In this document: in pieces, positions 44,791-53,581 of the stretch
Layout: each line of letters begins with the position of its first letter
How positions within the stretch are numbered: position 1 is the stretch's first letter
Assembly (NCBI GenBank): GCA_050251035.1
Contig: JBFWNN010000003.1
Span: 1 to 64,000 of the forward strand
Direction: 5' to 3'
Source: Taklimakanibacter sp050251035
Lineage (GTDB): Bacteria; Pseudomonadota; Alphaproteobacteria; Rhizobiales; Aestuariivirgaceae
Length of the DNA: 64,000 nt
Notes under the pieces: model-generated
What the model saw: the letters and a program-made list of their open reading frames with translations, nothing else
What the model was told of the DNA's origin: nothing
Database searches by the model: none
Made by a program: the position numbers and the translations under genes

Positions 44791-46593
44791 CTATCCGAGC
44801 AGATCGGCGAATGGATCGTTTTCTTTTGGCGCCGGCGGTGGCGGTGGCGGCGGTGGATCGCACAGATTTTTCAGCGTGACGCACGCTTCACGCAGCCAAG
44901 CTGGTATTTCGGCTTCGCTGCACTGAACGAGGAAATCGGCGATCCCCCAATTTCCCTTTGACCAGCCGAAATAGTCCGACAGGGCTGCGGCGACCTGCGC
45001 CTTCGGATCAGGATACTTCGCAAGCAGATGCGGTGGCCAATCGAGCGCCCCTGCGAACCGCTCCAACGCAGCTTGCGGGGTGTTCTTCAGGATAAGATCC
45101 TCAAAGCCCTTTTCGTCATGCATGAATAGGTGTTCGACCTGAGCCTCAATTGCCGCCTTGGCTACGTCGGATTGCTTGTCGCAAAGCGCGAAGGTGCGCT
45201 TCCCCAGACCTTTGTAAAGCGCGGCCAGGTCGGCGATTTGATTTTCAGTGCCGGCGTCGATCACGCAAACGCCCAAGGCTTCGACCGATGCGTAGGTCGC
45301 CGGGTTTAACTCGGCAAGGCGACGTGCGACCGCAGGGAAGGAGATCGCCTCCGTCGCGCCCTCGGCGATCAAGACACGACGCGAAAGCAGCCCCTCACAG
45401 AAGCGCGTCCGAAACTCCTGCCGGTAACGCTTGTGCTTCACGCTTTCTGGAAGTGCGACCGTCGCCTGGGTCAGCAATCCATCATCGGAACGCGAGATGA
45501 TGACGGTTTCGTCGAGGCTGAACTCCTCCAGCACATAGGGCGAATGCGACGTGAATATCGCCTGCGCCGAGAGCTTACGCAGCTCATGGACGATCCGCTT
45601 CTGCGCATAGGGCGGTATCGCCGTCTCCGCCTCCTCCATCGCGAAGATCACGTTCTGCTTGTCCTCGGCGATCTGGGACAGCATCGCCAACACCAGCATG
45701 TTGATGGTGCCTGTGCCCTGCCGGTAGAAGGGAGCGGCATGGTCCCCACCGCCTGTCGCGATGAAGGCAGTCACCACCTTGCGCAAATGCTCACGAGTCA
45801 GGCTGGACACTTTGAGGTGCGGCTTGGCTCCCCACTCGCGGGGGACATACTTCTTCAACGAGGTGTTGATGCTCTCCAGCACGCCCGAGATACCAAGCTC
45901 GGGATCACTGGCCACGTCGAACTCCGCGAGCGTCTTGATCGTGTCTTCCCACATCTGTGGGCGAATTTCTTTCAGCCGCAGGATGATGTCGAGCAAGCTG
46001 CCATGTTCGAGGCTCAACGCCCGCGATCCGGTCCTCAGCGAACGGAGAAAGAGAAAGCCGCAATGCTGCTTGTCTTTCTTTGAAAACAGCGTGGGCGTGT
46101 CGGCTTCGGCGAAGGTCCGGGTGAAATAGGTCGCGCCGTTGAAATCGTCCTCGTCGGGATCATAGGCACCAATGAACGTCACACGGAGCGCGGCAACAAT
46201 ATCGGCCGCATCGACTCCGGCCGGATCAGGAGCATCGTAAAATGCCCCGGTACCCGTTTTCAGCCACTCGATATGATCGCCAAAGCGCGCCTGCTGCTCA
46301 TCCGACAGGTTCGTGATCGTGACCTCGACCGTGATCTTCGGCGCCTCGGCTAGAAGCGCATCTTCCGCCGCCCCTTCCTCGGGGACCGCAAGATAGTTTC
46401 CCCGATAGAAATCGTGCTCATCGACAGGAGGGCGGCGGCTCAACCGATCGGGGCCAAGCACCAGGTCGATCGCTTCCAACAACGAGGACTTGCCGGTGTT
46501 GTTGTCCCCGATAAGGACCGCGTGATCTGGCAGGATCAGTTTCGCGGAGCGAATGCCTCTGAAATTGTCTATTGTTACGGAATAGATTTTCAT
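44791..46593 (-). CDS. gajA: Gabija GajA-like OLD-family ATPase/TOPRIM endonuclease
   Basis: This 600-aa protein has an ABC-type ATPase head: Walker A GDNNTGKSS (29-37), signature-like GTGTIN (about 293), Walker B NVIFAMEEAE (315-324) and H-loop TSHSPYV (about 348). A C-terminal TOPRIM nuclease domain follows, with EGATE (411-415), CDKQSD (471-476) and a Lys in SKGNWG. A Pro-rich run near 580-588 precedes the acidic tail. ATG at 46593 has GGAGGGGG upstream. GajA nicks phage DNA when nucleotide pools fall; that function is from the family, not shown here. Confidence 0.8.
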   Translation of the reverse strand: MKIYSVTIDNFRGIRSAKLILPDHAVLIGDNNTGKSSLLEAIDLVLGPDRLSRRPPVDEHDFYRGNYLAVPEEGAAEDALLAEAPKITVEVTITNLSDEQQARFGDHIEWLKTGTGAFYDAPDPAGVDAADIVAALRVTFIGAYDPDEDDFNGATYFTRTFAEADTPTLFSKKDKQHCGFLFLRSLRTGSRALSLEHGSLLDIILRLKEIRPQMWEDTIKTLAEFDVASDPELGISGVLESINTSLKKYVPREWGAKPHLKVSSLTREHLRKVVTAFIATGGGDHAAPFYRQGTGTINMLVLAMLSQIAEDKQNVIFAMEEAETAIPPYAQKRIVHELRKLSAQAIFTSHSPYVLEEFSLDETVIISRSDDGLLTQATVALPESVKHKRYRQEFRTRFCEGLLSRRVLIAEGATEAISFPAVARRLAELNPATYASVEALGVCVIDAGTENQIADLAALYKGLGKRTFALCDKQSDVAKAAIEAQVEHLFMHDEKGFEDLILKNTPQAALERFAGALDWPPHLLAKYPDPKAQVAAALSDYFGWSKGNWGIADFLVQCSEAEIPAWLREACVTLKNLCDPPPPPPPPAPKENDPFADLLG

Positions 46594-46716
46594 TGCCCCC
46601 TCCGTCTCGCGCTTACGAGATTCCCCGACTGTTTCTATTCGAGCACCACCCCAAAGCGAGGCCGGCCCACCGGGCATAGATCGTGTGCGATGATCTTGTG
46701 GATTCGTGCATCGCGC

Positions 46717-47937
46717 TCAGCCCCATAGGGAGGACAAAGGCGCTGCGGCCAGCTTGTCGCCGAAAGGCACGACATCGGTGCTGTCATAGAGCACGACACC
46801 ATAGGCGAACCGTTCCCCGCACGCCTCGGCCAAGGTTCGCAGACCGGCGAAGTCGCTCGACTTTACCGTGGCCGACGCTTTGACCTCGATCCCCGCGATC
46901 ATGCCGTCGTCGCGCTCCAGCACGATGTCCACCTCGCGCATCTGCTGGTCACGGAAGTGGTGTGGCGTCAGTCGCAGATTGGACGCCGACATGAGCTTCA
47001 GGACTTCGGAAAACACGAAGCTTTCTAGGACCGTGCCGAACATGCCGCGATCGGCCTTTATGCGGTCGAACGTCAATCCGCGCGCTGTGGCGAGCAAACC
47101 GGAGTCGAGGAAATGCAGCTTCGGGGTTTTGGCGATCCGCTTCAGCGCGTTCGTGAACCAGGGTTGTAATGTCGAAACGAGGAACACCTGTTCCAGCAGC
47201 CCGACATAGCGTTGCCCTGTCTTGTGGCTGACATTGATGCTGGAGCCGAACTGCGAATAGTTCACCAACTGCCCCGAGTGCTCCGCCAGAAGCCGAACGA
47301 AATTCGGTAGCTCGGTCAGCTTCTCGATCTCGGCGATGTCTCGCAGATCGCGGGTCAAGACCGACGTCAGATATGACCGCGCCCAATCCTGACGTCGGCG
47401 CTCGGTCTCGCGGCTAATCGCCTCGGGGAAGCCGCCGAGCAGCGCGAGTTGGATGAGGCCGTCGCCGACGATGGCTTGCCGGTCGCCTTGTAGTTTTCCG
47501 GTGAACAGGCGCTCCAGGAAGATCGGTGCCTTGCCCGCTATTTCCGCGCGGGCGAGCGGCAGCATCTGGATGGTTTCCATCCGGCCCGCAAGGCTGTCGG
47601 CGACCTTCGGCAGGGTCAGCACATTGGCTGATCCGGTCAGCAGGAAACGGCCGGGTCGATAATCCTCGTCCACCGTCTTCTTGATCGCCAGCAGCAGATC
47701 GGGGACGCGCTGAATCTCGTCGATGATAGCGCGGTCCAGCCCACGAATGAAACCGGCCGGATCGGACTGCGCGGCGTCGAGGACTGTCTGATCGTCGAGG
47801 GTGATATAGGTTCGACCCGTGTCGCCCATCTTGCGCACGAGTGTGGTCTTGCCGGCCCGGCGTGGGCCGACGATTAGAACCACCGGGGTATCAGAAAGGG
47901 CTTCCTCCGCCCGGCGCTCCACAAACCGCTTGAACAT
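46717..47937 (-). CDS. AAA+ ATPase with DUF4143 C-terminal domain
   Basis: This 406-aa protein has an N-terminal AAA_14 domain: Walker A GPRRAGKTT (24-32), Walker B AIIDEIQRVPDLL, sensor-type RFLLTGSAN. A DUF4143 C-terminal part follows (FVRLLAEHSGQLVNYSQFGSSIN; FGTVLESFVFSEVLKL; EVDIVLERDDGMIAGIEVKAS, whose D..E.K looks like a PD-(D/E)XK remnant). Such proteins are widespread and of unclear function. It ends 123 bp before gajA in the same direction, so it may belong to the defence operon or be an independent cargo gene. Confidence 0.88.
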   Translation of the reverse strand: MFKRFVERRAEEALSDTPVVLIVGPRRAGKTTLVRKMGDTGRTYITLDDQTVLDAAQSDPAGFIRGLDRAIIDEIQRVPDLLLAIKKTVDEDYRPGRFLLTGSANVLTLPKVADSLAGRMETIQMLPLARAEIAGKAPIFLERLFTGKLQGDRQAIVGDGLIQLALLGGFPEAISRETERRRQDWARSYLTSVLTRDLRDIAEIEKLTELPNFVRLLAEHSGQLVNYSQFGSSINVSHKTGQRYVGLLEQVFLVSTLQPWFTNALKRIAKTPKLHFLDSGLLATARGLTFDRIKADRGMFGTVLESFVFSEVLKLMSASNLRLTPHHFRDQQMREVDIVLERDDGMIAGIEVKASATVKSSDFAGLRTLAEACGERFAYGVVLYDSTDVVPFGDKLAAAPLSSLWG

Positions 47938-48131
47938 GCCACTCCCGAGTCTTGGATGATTAGAATTATGGATCGTGATATTTGGAAGTCAATGCCCTGA
48001 TAATTGGAACCGAAGGGGCGCGGCGTATTGCACCCCAGGAAGCCATTGCCCAGCTTATGGGTCGGAAAAGATCAGCGCGAATGAAGGAGGTCGCCGGCGG
48101 ACTGTTCGCGCAAAGAATCTCATATTCGTTC

Positions 48132-48144
48132 TTGCGATACGCAA
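48132..48144. promoter_or_regulatory. Candidate XRE operator
   Basis: TTGCGATACGCAA has 5-bp complementary arms around three bases and lies 48 bp upstream of the start of the 237-aa gene, in the divergent spacer with the DUF4143 gene. It may be bound by the XRE-ImmA protein two genes on. The rest of 47938-48192 shows no other feature. Confidence 0.35.
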
Positions 48145-48192
48145 AAATTCAAGGTACAAATCAGCCTCGGAGCAAACTGCGGGGAGTTGACC

Positions 48193-48906
48193 ATGACTGC
48201 GGAAGAGATCAAGGCGCGCATTGTCAGCACCTTGCCGCGAGACTTGTTGATCGACCTTCTCGATACCGCCGTGGCGCGAGCGCGCCAGGCCCACGAACTC
48301 ATCCGCGACAACACGGACCTGACCGGGCGCAGTGCTCGCGGTTTGGAGGGGCAGGCACGCTTCCGGCTGATGGAAAAGGGCTTTCAAGATACGTGCGAAT
48401 CGCACGGCGGGATGCTGCTGGAGGGAGATGTGATCCCCGGTACGGACCTCCGCTACTATCAGCCGTTCATGCGCTTCGGGGGCGATCAGCCTGGCGTCCT
48501 GCTCGGTCTGGCGTCGATGCCGGAGCCGAGAGAGTTGCCGGCCAAGAACCAATCCCGGCTTGCTGGCGTGATGCTGAACTATCAACTCACCCCGCGCCTG
48601 GATCTGGAAGGTGACGGCGGAACAGCGAAGCCGGGCGACATCTTCGTCCTCTTCTTATTCGCACGCGACCCGTCGCAGGGCGGTCGCCTTCAGGAAGTCG
48701 CGATCGGTGTCATCAACGCCGAGTATCAGGGTTTCCTTGCATACGAGACGGTCGAGACGTTCATGGGGGCTTATGCTCCCCCTTCCACCGAAACGGAGCC
48801 GGCCCCGGAGGGCCAGCCGCTCGTCACGCTGAAGAAGAAGCCCAAGGCTTTCAAGCCGCCGGAGGAGCCAGATTCTGACGAGGCGGCTGACGGCCCGGTG
48901 GAATAA
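48193..48906 (+). CDS. Unknown protein paired with XRE-ImmA
   Basis: This 237-aa protein starts at ATG 48193 (GGGGAG upstream). The N-terminal 130 residues are helical and conserved-looking: LPRDLLIDLLDTAVARARQA, RSARGLEGQARFRLMEKGFQ and MLLEGDVIPGTDLRYYQPFM. GVINAEYQGFLAYETVETFMG sits near the end, before a Pro/Glu-rich acidic tail. No domain is recognised. It is followed 12 bp later by an XRE-ImmA protein, and such pairs often form toxin-antitoxin or regulated-defence modules. Confidence 0.7.
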   Translation: MTAEEIKARIVSTLPRDLLIDLLDTAVARARQAHELIRDNTDLTGRSARGLEGQARFRLMEKGFQDTCESHGGMLLEGDVIPGTDLRYYQPFMRFGGDQPGVLLGLASMPEPRELPAKNQSRLAGVMLNYQLTPRLDLEGDGGTAKPGDIFVLFLFARDPSQGGRLQEVAIGVINAEYQGFLAYETVETFMGAYAPPSTETEPAPEGQPLVTLKKKPKAFKPPEEPDSDEAADGPVE

Positions 48907-48918
48907 GCGGCGACGGCC

Positions 48919-50115
48919 ATGCCAATCAGTATACCAGGCTTCGAGCCCGGCCGCTTGACGGAGGCCAGGGCAGCTAGACGGATTCCAAGCATGTCCGCGC
49001 TCGCGCGGGCGATGAGCTTGAATCCCAGCACCGTGTCGCGTTGGGAGGATGGAAGCTCGGCGCCTGACCCGGAGACTCTGACACGTCTGGCTGCGTTCCT
49101 GGGGGTGCGGCCGGAGTTCTTTTTTCGGCCCGAACATGCTTCGGCACGGCCGATGTTCCTCCGCTCGCTTTCGTCCACGCTGGTCCGCGATCTTCAATAC
49201 CAGAGCGCACAGATGCGCTGGCTGCAAGAGATCAGCCACGCCGTCGAGCATTATGTAGACCTGCCCACCGTCGATATTCCAGAGGTGATGGCTGGCGCGA
49301 GTTACCACCAACTTCGCGACGAAGACCTTGAACGCATCGCGCTCGATTTGCGACGCCATTGGCGTCTCGGCGATGGCCCTAGTGGGGATATGGTGCCGCT
49401 GCTTGAACGCTTCGGCTTCATCGTCGGCGTTATTGAAATGGGGACAGTAAAACTCGACGGGCTATGCAGTTGGTCGCCTGTCGATGACAGACCGCATATC
49501 CTACTCGCAAGCGACAAGATGTCCTTTGCGCGTCGGCAGATGGATGCAGCGCATGAAATGGCGCACGCGATTCTCCATAAGGGTGTCACGGAAGAACAGC
49601 TCAAACGAGACCTGAAGCTGATCGAGACGCAGGCGTTTCGGCTGGCCAGCGCGTTCCTGCTTCCCTCGACGACCTATCCGGTCGAGATGCGGTTTCCCTC
49701 GCTCGCAACAATGGTGACGGCGAAGGAGCGTTGGCGAGTGTCGATCAAAGCGCAAATCAAACGCTTGGCCGATCTCGACGTTATCCCAGGAGACTTCGCC
49801 ACCCACCTCTACAAGCTCTACTCCGCCAAGGGATGGACGAAGGAAGAACCGTTCGATCGCCAATGGGCGCCTGGAGAGCCTCGGGTGCTTCGAGACGCGC
49901 TCCACCTGATTGTCGATGAGGGTGTCCGGTCAAAGTCGGACCTGCTGGCGCTCGAATTCACGATTCCGGCGGGCGATGTTGAAAATCTGACGGGCCTGCC
50001 ACCTGGCTGGTTCACACATGAAGTCGCGCCGGTAGTGAGGCTCAAGCCTAATCCCGTTCAGTCCTCTGCGGGCGAAGACGGAGGAAGCGTCGTGCCGTTC
50101 CGGCGTCGTGATTAG
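48919..50115 (+). CDS. XRE-ImmA/IrrE fusion (HTH plus M78 metallopeptidase)
   Basis: This 398-aa protein has an N-terminal XRE HTH (MSALARAMSLNPSTVSRWEDGSS; residues 25-60) and a C-terminal ImmA/IrrE-like Zn protease domain with HEMAH near residue 212 in DAAHEMAHAILHKG. Downstream helices have FRLASAFLLPSTTYP. ImmA-type proteases cleave cognate repressors to relieve control. Here repressor and protease are fused, and the preceding gene is the likely partner. It is the rightmost intact gene of the island. Confidence 0.85.
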   Translation: MPISIPGFEPGRLTEARAARRIPSMSALARAMSLNPSTVSRWEDGSSAPDPETLTRLAAFLGVRPEFFFRPEHASARPMFLRSLSSTLVRDLQYQSAQMRWLQEISHAVEHYVDLPTVDIPEVMAGASYHQLRDEDLERIALDLRRHWRLGDGPSGDMVPLLERFGFIVGVIEMGTVKLDGLCSWSPVDDRPHILLASDKMSFARRQMDAAHEMAHAILHKGVTEEQLKRDLKLIETQAFRLASAFLLPSTTYPVEMRFPSLATMVTAKERWRVSIKAQIKRLADLDVIPGDFATHLYKLYSAKGWTKEEPFDRQWAPGEPRVLRDALHLIVDEGVRSKSDLLALEFTIPAGDVENLTGLPPGWFTHEVAPVVRLKPNPVQSSAGEDGGSVVPFRRRD

Positions 50116-50173
50116 CTCTTTGCCACCAGGAAGGATTCGAACATCCCCGCCGTCAGGAACCGCCGTTTCTACG

Positions 50174-50204
50174 ACGCTGAATACGCTTGGGTTTCATTCA
50201 GCGT
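50174..50204 (+). terminator. Hairpin after XRE-ImmA gene
   Basis: A 9-bp stem (ACGCTGAAT and its complement) with a 13-nt loop sits 58 bp beyond the stop codon. A further near-complementary pair (CCGCCGTTTCTACG and CGTAAGAACGGCGG) encloses it. A terminator or transcript-end structure is plausible. Confidence 0.45.
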
Positions 50205-50248
50205 AGCCAATGCGGTGCTGGCGTAAGAACGGCGGCAATGGCTGTCCG

Positions 50249-51519
50249 ACCTGAGACATCGGTGACGTTCTGTACCGGAGACATGGGTAACACTTTCTCC
50301 CATGCAATTGCATGGGAGAAAGTGTGGATGCCATGGAAAGAGAGCTCCGTAATGGACGAACGCGTGCGTTTTGTTGCTCGCCTTCTGGAAGGCGAGGAGA
50401 TGACGGCGATGTGCCGGGAATTCGGCATTTCCCGCAAGACCGGTTACAAAATCCTCAACCGTTACAAGGAGGAAGGAGCGGAGGCGCTCTGTGACCGCTC
50501 GCGCCGGCCGGTACGCTATGCCAATCAGCTCGCCGATCAGGTGGAACGGCTGATCGTCGATCTCAAGCGCGAGAAGCCCCATTGGGGGGCACGCAAGATC
50601 CGCGAGCTGCTGGTGCGCAAACTGGCTGGCGATGTGCGGGTACCAGCCAAAAGCACCGTGCATGCCGTGCTCGATCGTCACGGGCTGGTCAAACGTGCCA
50701 GGCAGCGGCGCAACAGGGCGCAGGGAACCCCTCTTTCCCAAGCCCTCATCGCCAATGACCTGTGGTGCGCCGACTTCAAAGGCGAGTTCAAGCTCGGCAA
50801 TGGCCGCTACTGTTACCCCCTCACGGTAAGCGACCAGGCTTCGCGCTATTTGCCTCAACCAAGGAAGTGCCGGTCATCGAAGCCTTTGTCCGCCTGTTCA
50901 AGGACAAGGGCCTGCCGCGGGCGATCCGATCCGACAATGGTCTGCCCTTCGCTTCCCCCAATGGTCTCTACAACCTCTCGAAGCTGTCGGTATGGTGGCT
51001 CAGGCTCGGTATCGCCATCGAGCGCATCGAGCCCGGTCATCCTCAGCAAAATGGCCGCCATGAGCGCATGCATCTGACCTTGAAGCAGGAGACCACCCGG
51101 CCGCCGGGCTCAAACAGCCTGCAGCAGCAAGATCGCTTCGATGCCTTCATGAGCGAGTTCAATACCGAACGCCCGCATGAGGCCTTGGCCATGAAGTGCC
51201 GGCCGAGTTCTACATCCCGTCTTCAAGAGCCTATGACGGGCTGCCTGAGGTGGATTACCCCTTCCATGACCGCGATGTCCTGGTCACCGCCTGCGGGCGC
51301 ATTTGCATGCACCGCAAGAAAATCAACGTCTCAACCGTGCTCGCCGGCCACAAACTCGGCATCAAAGAAGTCGACGAGGGCATTTGGCTCGTCTCCTTCA
51401 TGAGCTACGATCTCGGATATATCGATCTGGAACAGAGGACCTTGCAAACCATCGACAACCCGTTCGGCTCGAGGGTGTCACCCATGTCTTAGGTACGTTC
51501 TGTTAACTATGTGTCCGGG
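50249..51519 (+). mobile_element. IS481-family insertion sequence, decayed
   Basis: The ends at 50271-50293 and 51475-51497 are inverted repeats matching in 19 of 23 positions. Each is doubled by a second copy outside, spaced 25 nt (50249-50266 and 51503-51519). Inside is a DDE transposase gene with two frameshifts. The element sits between the island cargo and tRNA-Arg and is about 1.25 kb long. Exact ends and target duplication are uncertain because the doubled end motif makes the border ambiguous. Confidence 0.8.
50328..51492 (+). pseudogene. IS481-family transposase, frameshifted
   Basis: The N-terminal HTH is in frame 1 (GEEMTAMCREFGISRKTGYKI; WCADFKG holds the first Asp). The DDE core continues in a second frame after about 50850 (RSDNGLPFA with the second Asp; HPQQNGRHERMHLTLKQE with the Glu). 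The C-terminus lies in a third frame after about 51195 (CGRICMHRKKINVSTVLAGH). Expected LAMKCPAE reads MKCRPSS, consistent with loss of one C. At least two indels make it inactive. Confidence 0.88.
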
Positions 51520-51538
51520 CTGGACACAAGGCGGAACG

Positions 51539-51615
51539 TGGCGCACCCGACAGGATTCGAACCTGTGACCTCTGCCTTCGGAGGGCAGCACTCTATCCAG
51601 CTGAGCTACGGGTGC
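51539..51615 (-). tRNA. tRNA-Arg (anticodon CCG)
   Basis: The minus strand folds to a cloverleaf: acceptor GCACCCG/CGGGTGC, D-arm GCTC-AGCTGGATA-GAGT, anticodon stem CTGCC/GGCAG with loop CTCCGAA (anticodon CCG, reading CGG), and T-arm ACAGG-TTCGAAT-CCTGT. The CCA is encoded (complement of TGG at 51539-51541). Its 3' end faces the island, the usual target side for integrating elements. Confidence 0.96.
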
Positions 51616-51792
51616 TTCTGAAAGGGCCGAGGACATATAGCCGAAGCCGGAGGCGCGCCGCAACCGGCCTTCTGGCGGACCTGCGCATGGCAGGGAACTT
51701 CTCGGGAGCCGATGGCGCGTCGCCAGCAATCTGTTGAAATTTCTCAAGATTTTAGAAAGACGGCAGGCCGCAGACCGGCTTCCTCCGGCGAG

Positions 51793-53319
51793 TCAAGCGT
51801 GGCCGATCAGCCTCTCCATCGTCAAATGCACGATCGACGTCGCGGGCGTGAGCGCGCTCCGGCAGGCGAACTGGGCGCGGACGATCTCGTCATAGGTGAA
51901 CCGCGTGTAGCCCCGCCGGCGTAGCAGCATGCCGGTATAGCGCGCGGCGCGATCGATGAGCTTGCCGTTGGAGGGATAGACCCAGGTCATCACATTGCCC
52001 TCGAAGCGTCCGAGCCGTCCCATGACCAGGGTCGAGTGCATGTTGAGCAGGAGCTTCAGCGTCAGATGGTCGAAGAGCGGGAGCGATTCCGGCAAAGCGA
52101 AACGCTCAGCGCGGCCGGCGAAATCGAAGCGCAGGTCCGCGCCCCCTCCGGCGGGGTCGATCGCGAAGACATGATGCGGGCCCGGAATGCGGCGGCGGAA
52201 TTTTACCGCGTCGCGGCCGAAGTCGAAGCTCAGGAGATAGTCCCGCGTCGTCTTGGGATGGATGTCGGGCCAGGCGAGCGCCACGGGATCGCGCGCCAGG
52301 AGATGGCGCCAGCCCGCCTCGGCCGTGGCGGCGCCGGGGATGGTCAGATAGGTCAGCGACGGGCGGCCCGACGGATGCGCCGGATTGTCGAAGGGCGCCA
52401 GGTTGAAGGTCGGCGCCCGCTCGGTCGTGTCGGTGAAGACCGTGATGGCGAACTCGTCGGTCGAATAGATCGTGTGATCGCCGTCCCGATAGGCCTGCGC
52501 CTCCGTGACGATGAACGGCTCGAGACGCATCACGTCCTGCGCGTCGAGGAAGTCGATCCAGCGCGCGAAGGCCGCGAAGGCCGCGTCGACGTCGCGGCCG
52601 AAGTCGAGCGCGAGGCCGACCGCCAGCATGAGCACGGTCGAGGCCTGCATGCGGGTGCTGCCGGTCAGCGCCATCGGCCCGGTGGCGAGGCAATAGGATT
52701 GGATGCGCGGATCGGCCAGCACGCGGCGCGCGCGCTCCACCTTCGCCGTCAATATGTCGCGCGGATTGCAGCACAGGAACTGCGGCGCGCGGCGCGACAA
52801 CTCCGCCGCCGTCTCGACGGCGCCGATCACATAGGGCGTCTCGCCGCCTTCGGTGGCGCCGATGGCGAGGTCGTTCGGGCCGAAGCCGCGCTCGATCAGA
52901 TGGCGCGCGCCGTAATCGGGAAAATCCTCGAAGCCCTCGAGCGAATGGACCAGCGCCACGTCGCCGCCCGCCATCAGCGAGCGGACCTGATCGGAGCCCG
53001 GGAACTTCCGCCGCCACAGACAGTCGAGCGACAAGGACAGCCGGCCGGTGGCGCCGCAGCCGACGAGGAAGATGCGGTCGCCCGCGGCGAGCGTCGCGGC
53101 CACGGCGTGGAAGAACGGCGTGAGCTCGCGGCGCAAGGCGAGGACAAGGCCGAGCGCGTCGAGATCGACCGCGCGCAAGGCGCCGAGCGCGCGGGGCAGA
53201 TCGTCCTGCGCCCAGTCGGAGAGCTGCGCGGTCCTGGGATGCGCGGCCTCGGTCGGCAGGTCGCCGAGCTGGAACTTCTCCTTCTGCTTCAGGAATTCGT
53301 CCGCGCTGGTCATGGGCAT
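51793..53319 (-). CDS. SIS-domain sugar-phosphate protein (MurQ/GCKR-like)
   Basis: This protein of about 508 aa has sugar isomerase (SIS) domains: AGDRIFLVGCGATGRLSLSLD for the first phosphosugar-binding loop, GFGPNDLAIGATEGGETPYVIGAV for the second, then LATGPMALTGSTRMQASTVLML, the MurQ/GCKR-type GSTR motif. The C-terminal half (PHHVFAIDPAGGGADLRFDF; LLLNMHSTLVMGRLGRFEGN) is the extended form seen in MurQ-related proteins of about 500 aa. The substrate is probably an N-acetylmuramic-type or other sugar phosphate; this is inference. ATG 53319 or 53313. Confidence 0.85.
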   Translation of the reverse strand: MPMTSADEFLKQKEKFQLGDLPTEAAHPRTAQLSDWAQDDLPRALGALRAVDLDALGLVLALRRELTPFFHAVAATLAAGDRIFLVGCGATGRLSLSLDCLWRRKFPGSDQVRSLMAGGDVALVHSLEGFEDFPDYGARHLIERGFGPNDLAIGATEGGETPYVIGAVETAAELSRRAPQFLCCNPRDILTAKVERARRVLADPRIQSYCLATGPMALTGSTRMQASTVLMLAVGLALDFGRDVDAAFAAFARWIDFLDAQDVMRLEPFIVTEAQAYRDGDHTIYSTDEFAITVFTDTTERAPTFNLAPFDNPAHPSGRPSLTYLTIPGAATAEAGWRHLLARDPVALAWPDIHPKTTRDYLLSFDFGRDAVKFRRRIPGPHHVFAIDPAGGGADLRFDFAGRAERFALPESLPLFDHLTLKLLLNMHSTLVMGRLGRFEGNVMTWVYPSNGKLIDRAARYTGMLLRRRGYTRFTYDEIVRAQFACRSALTPATSIVHLTMERLIGHA

Positions 53320-53581
53320 AGCTTTAGCGAAAGGCGGGGATAGTGGCGAGCGATCGATGACGGCGACATCTCCCTCCGCCGCGCATGCGCGCGGCGGAGG
53401 GAGGCGTTGCACCCCATTGTGCGAAAACTCACAGAGCCGCGCCGGCCTTCTCTGTACACTCCGTTTCGTTCGCGAACGAACTCTCGCGATTGGGGCATTC
53501 ACCGCCGACGGCGCGCCGGCCGAGCCGGACCGCGTCGGCAGACTGTCGAAGCGAACGGCGCTGGCGTCGCCTGGAGGCCCC

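Noticed and set aside
50121..50146. Second tRNA gene suggested by GGATTCGAAC
   Set aside because: Only a T-loop-like stretch is present; no acceptor or anticodon arms fold.
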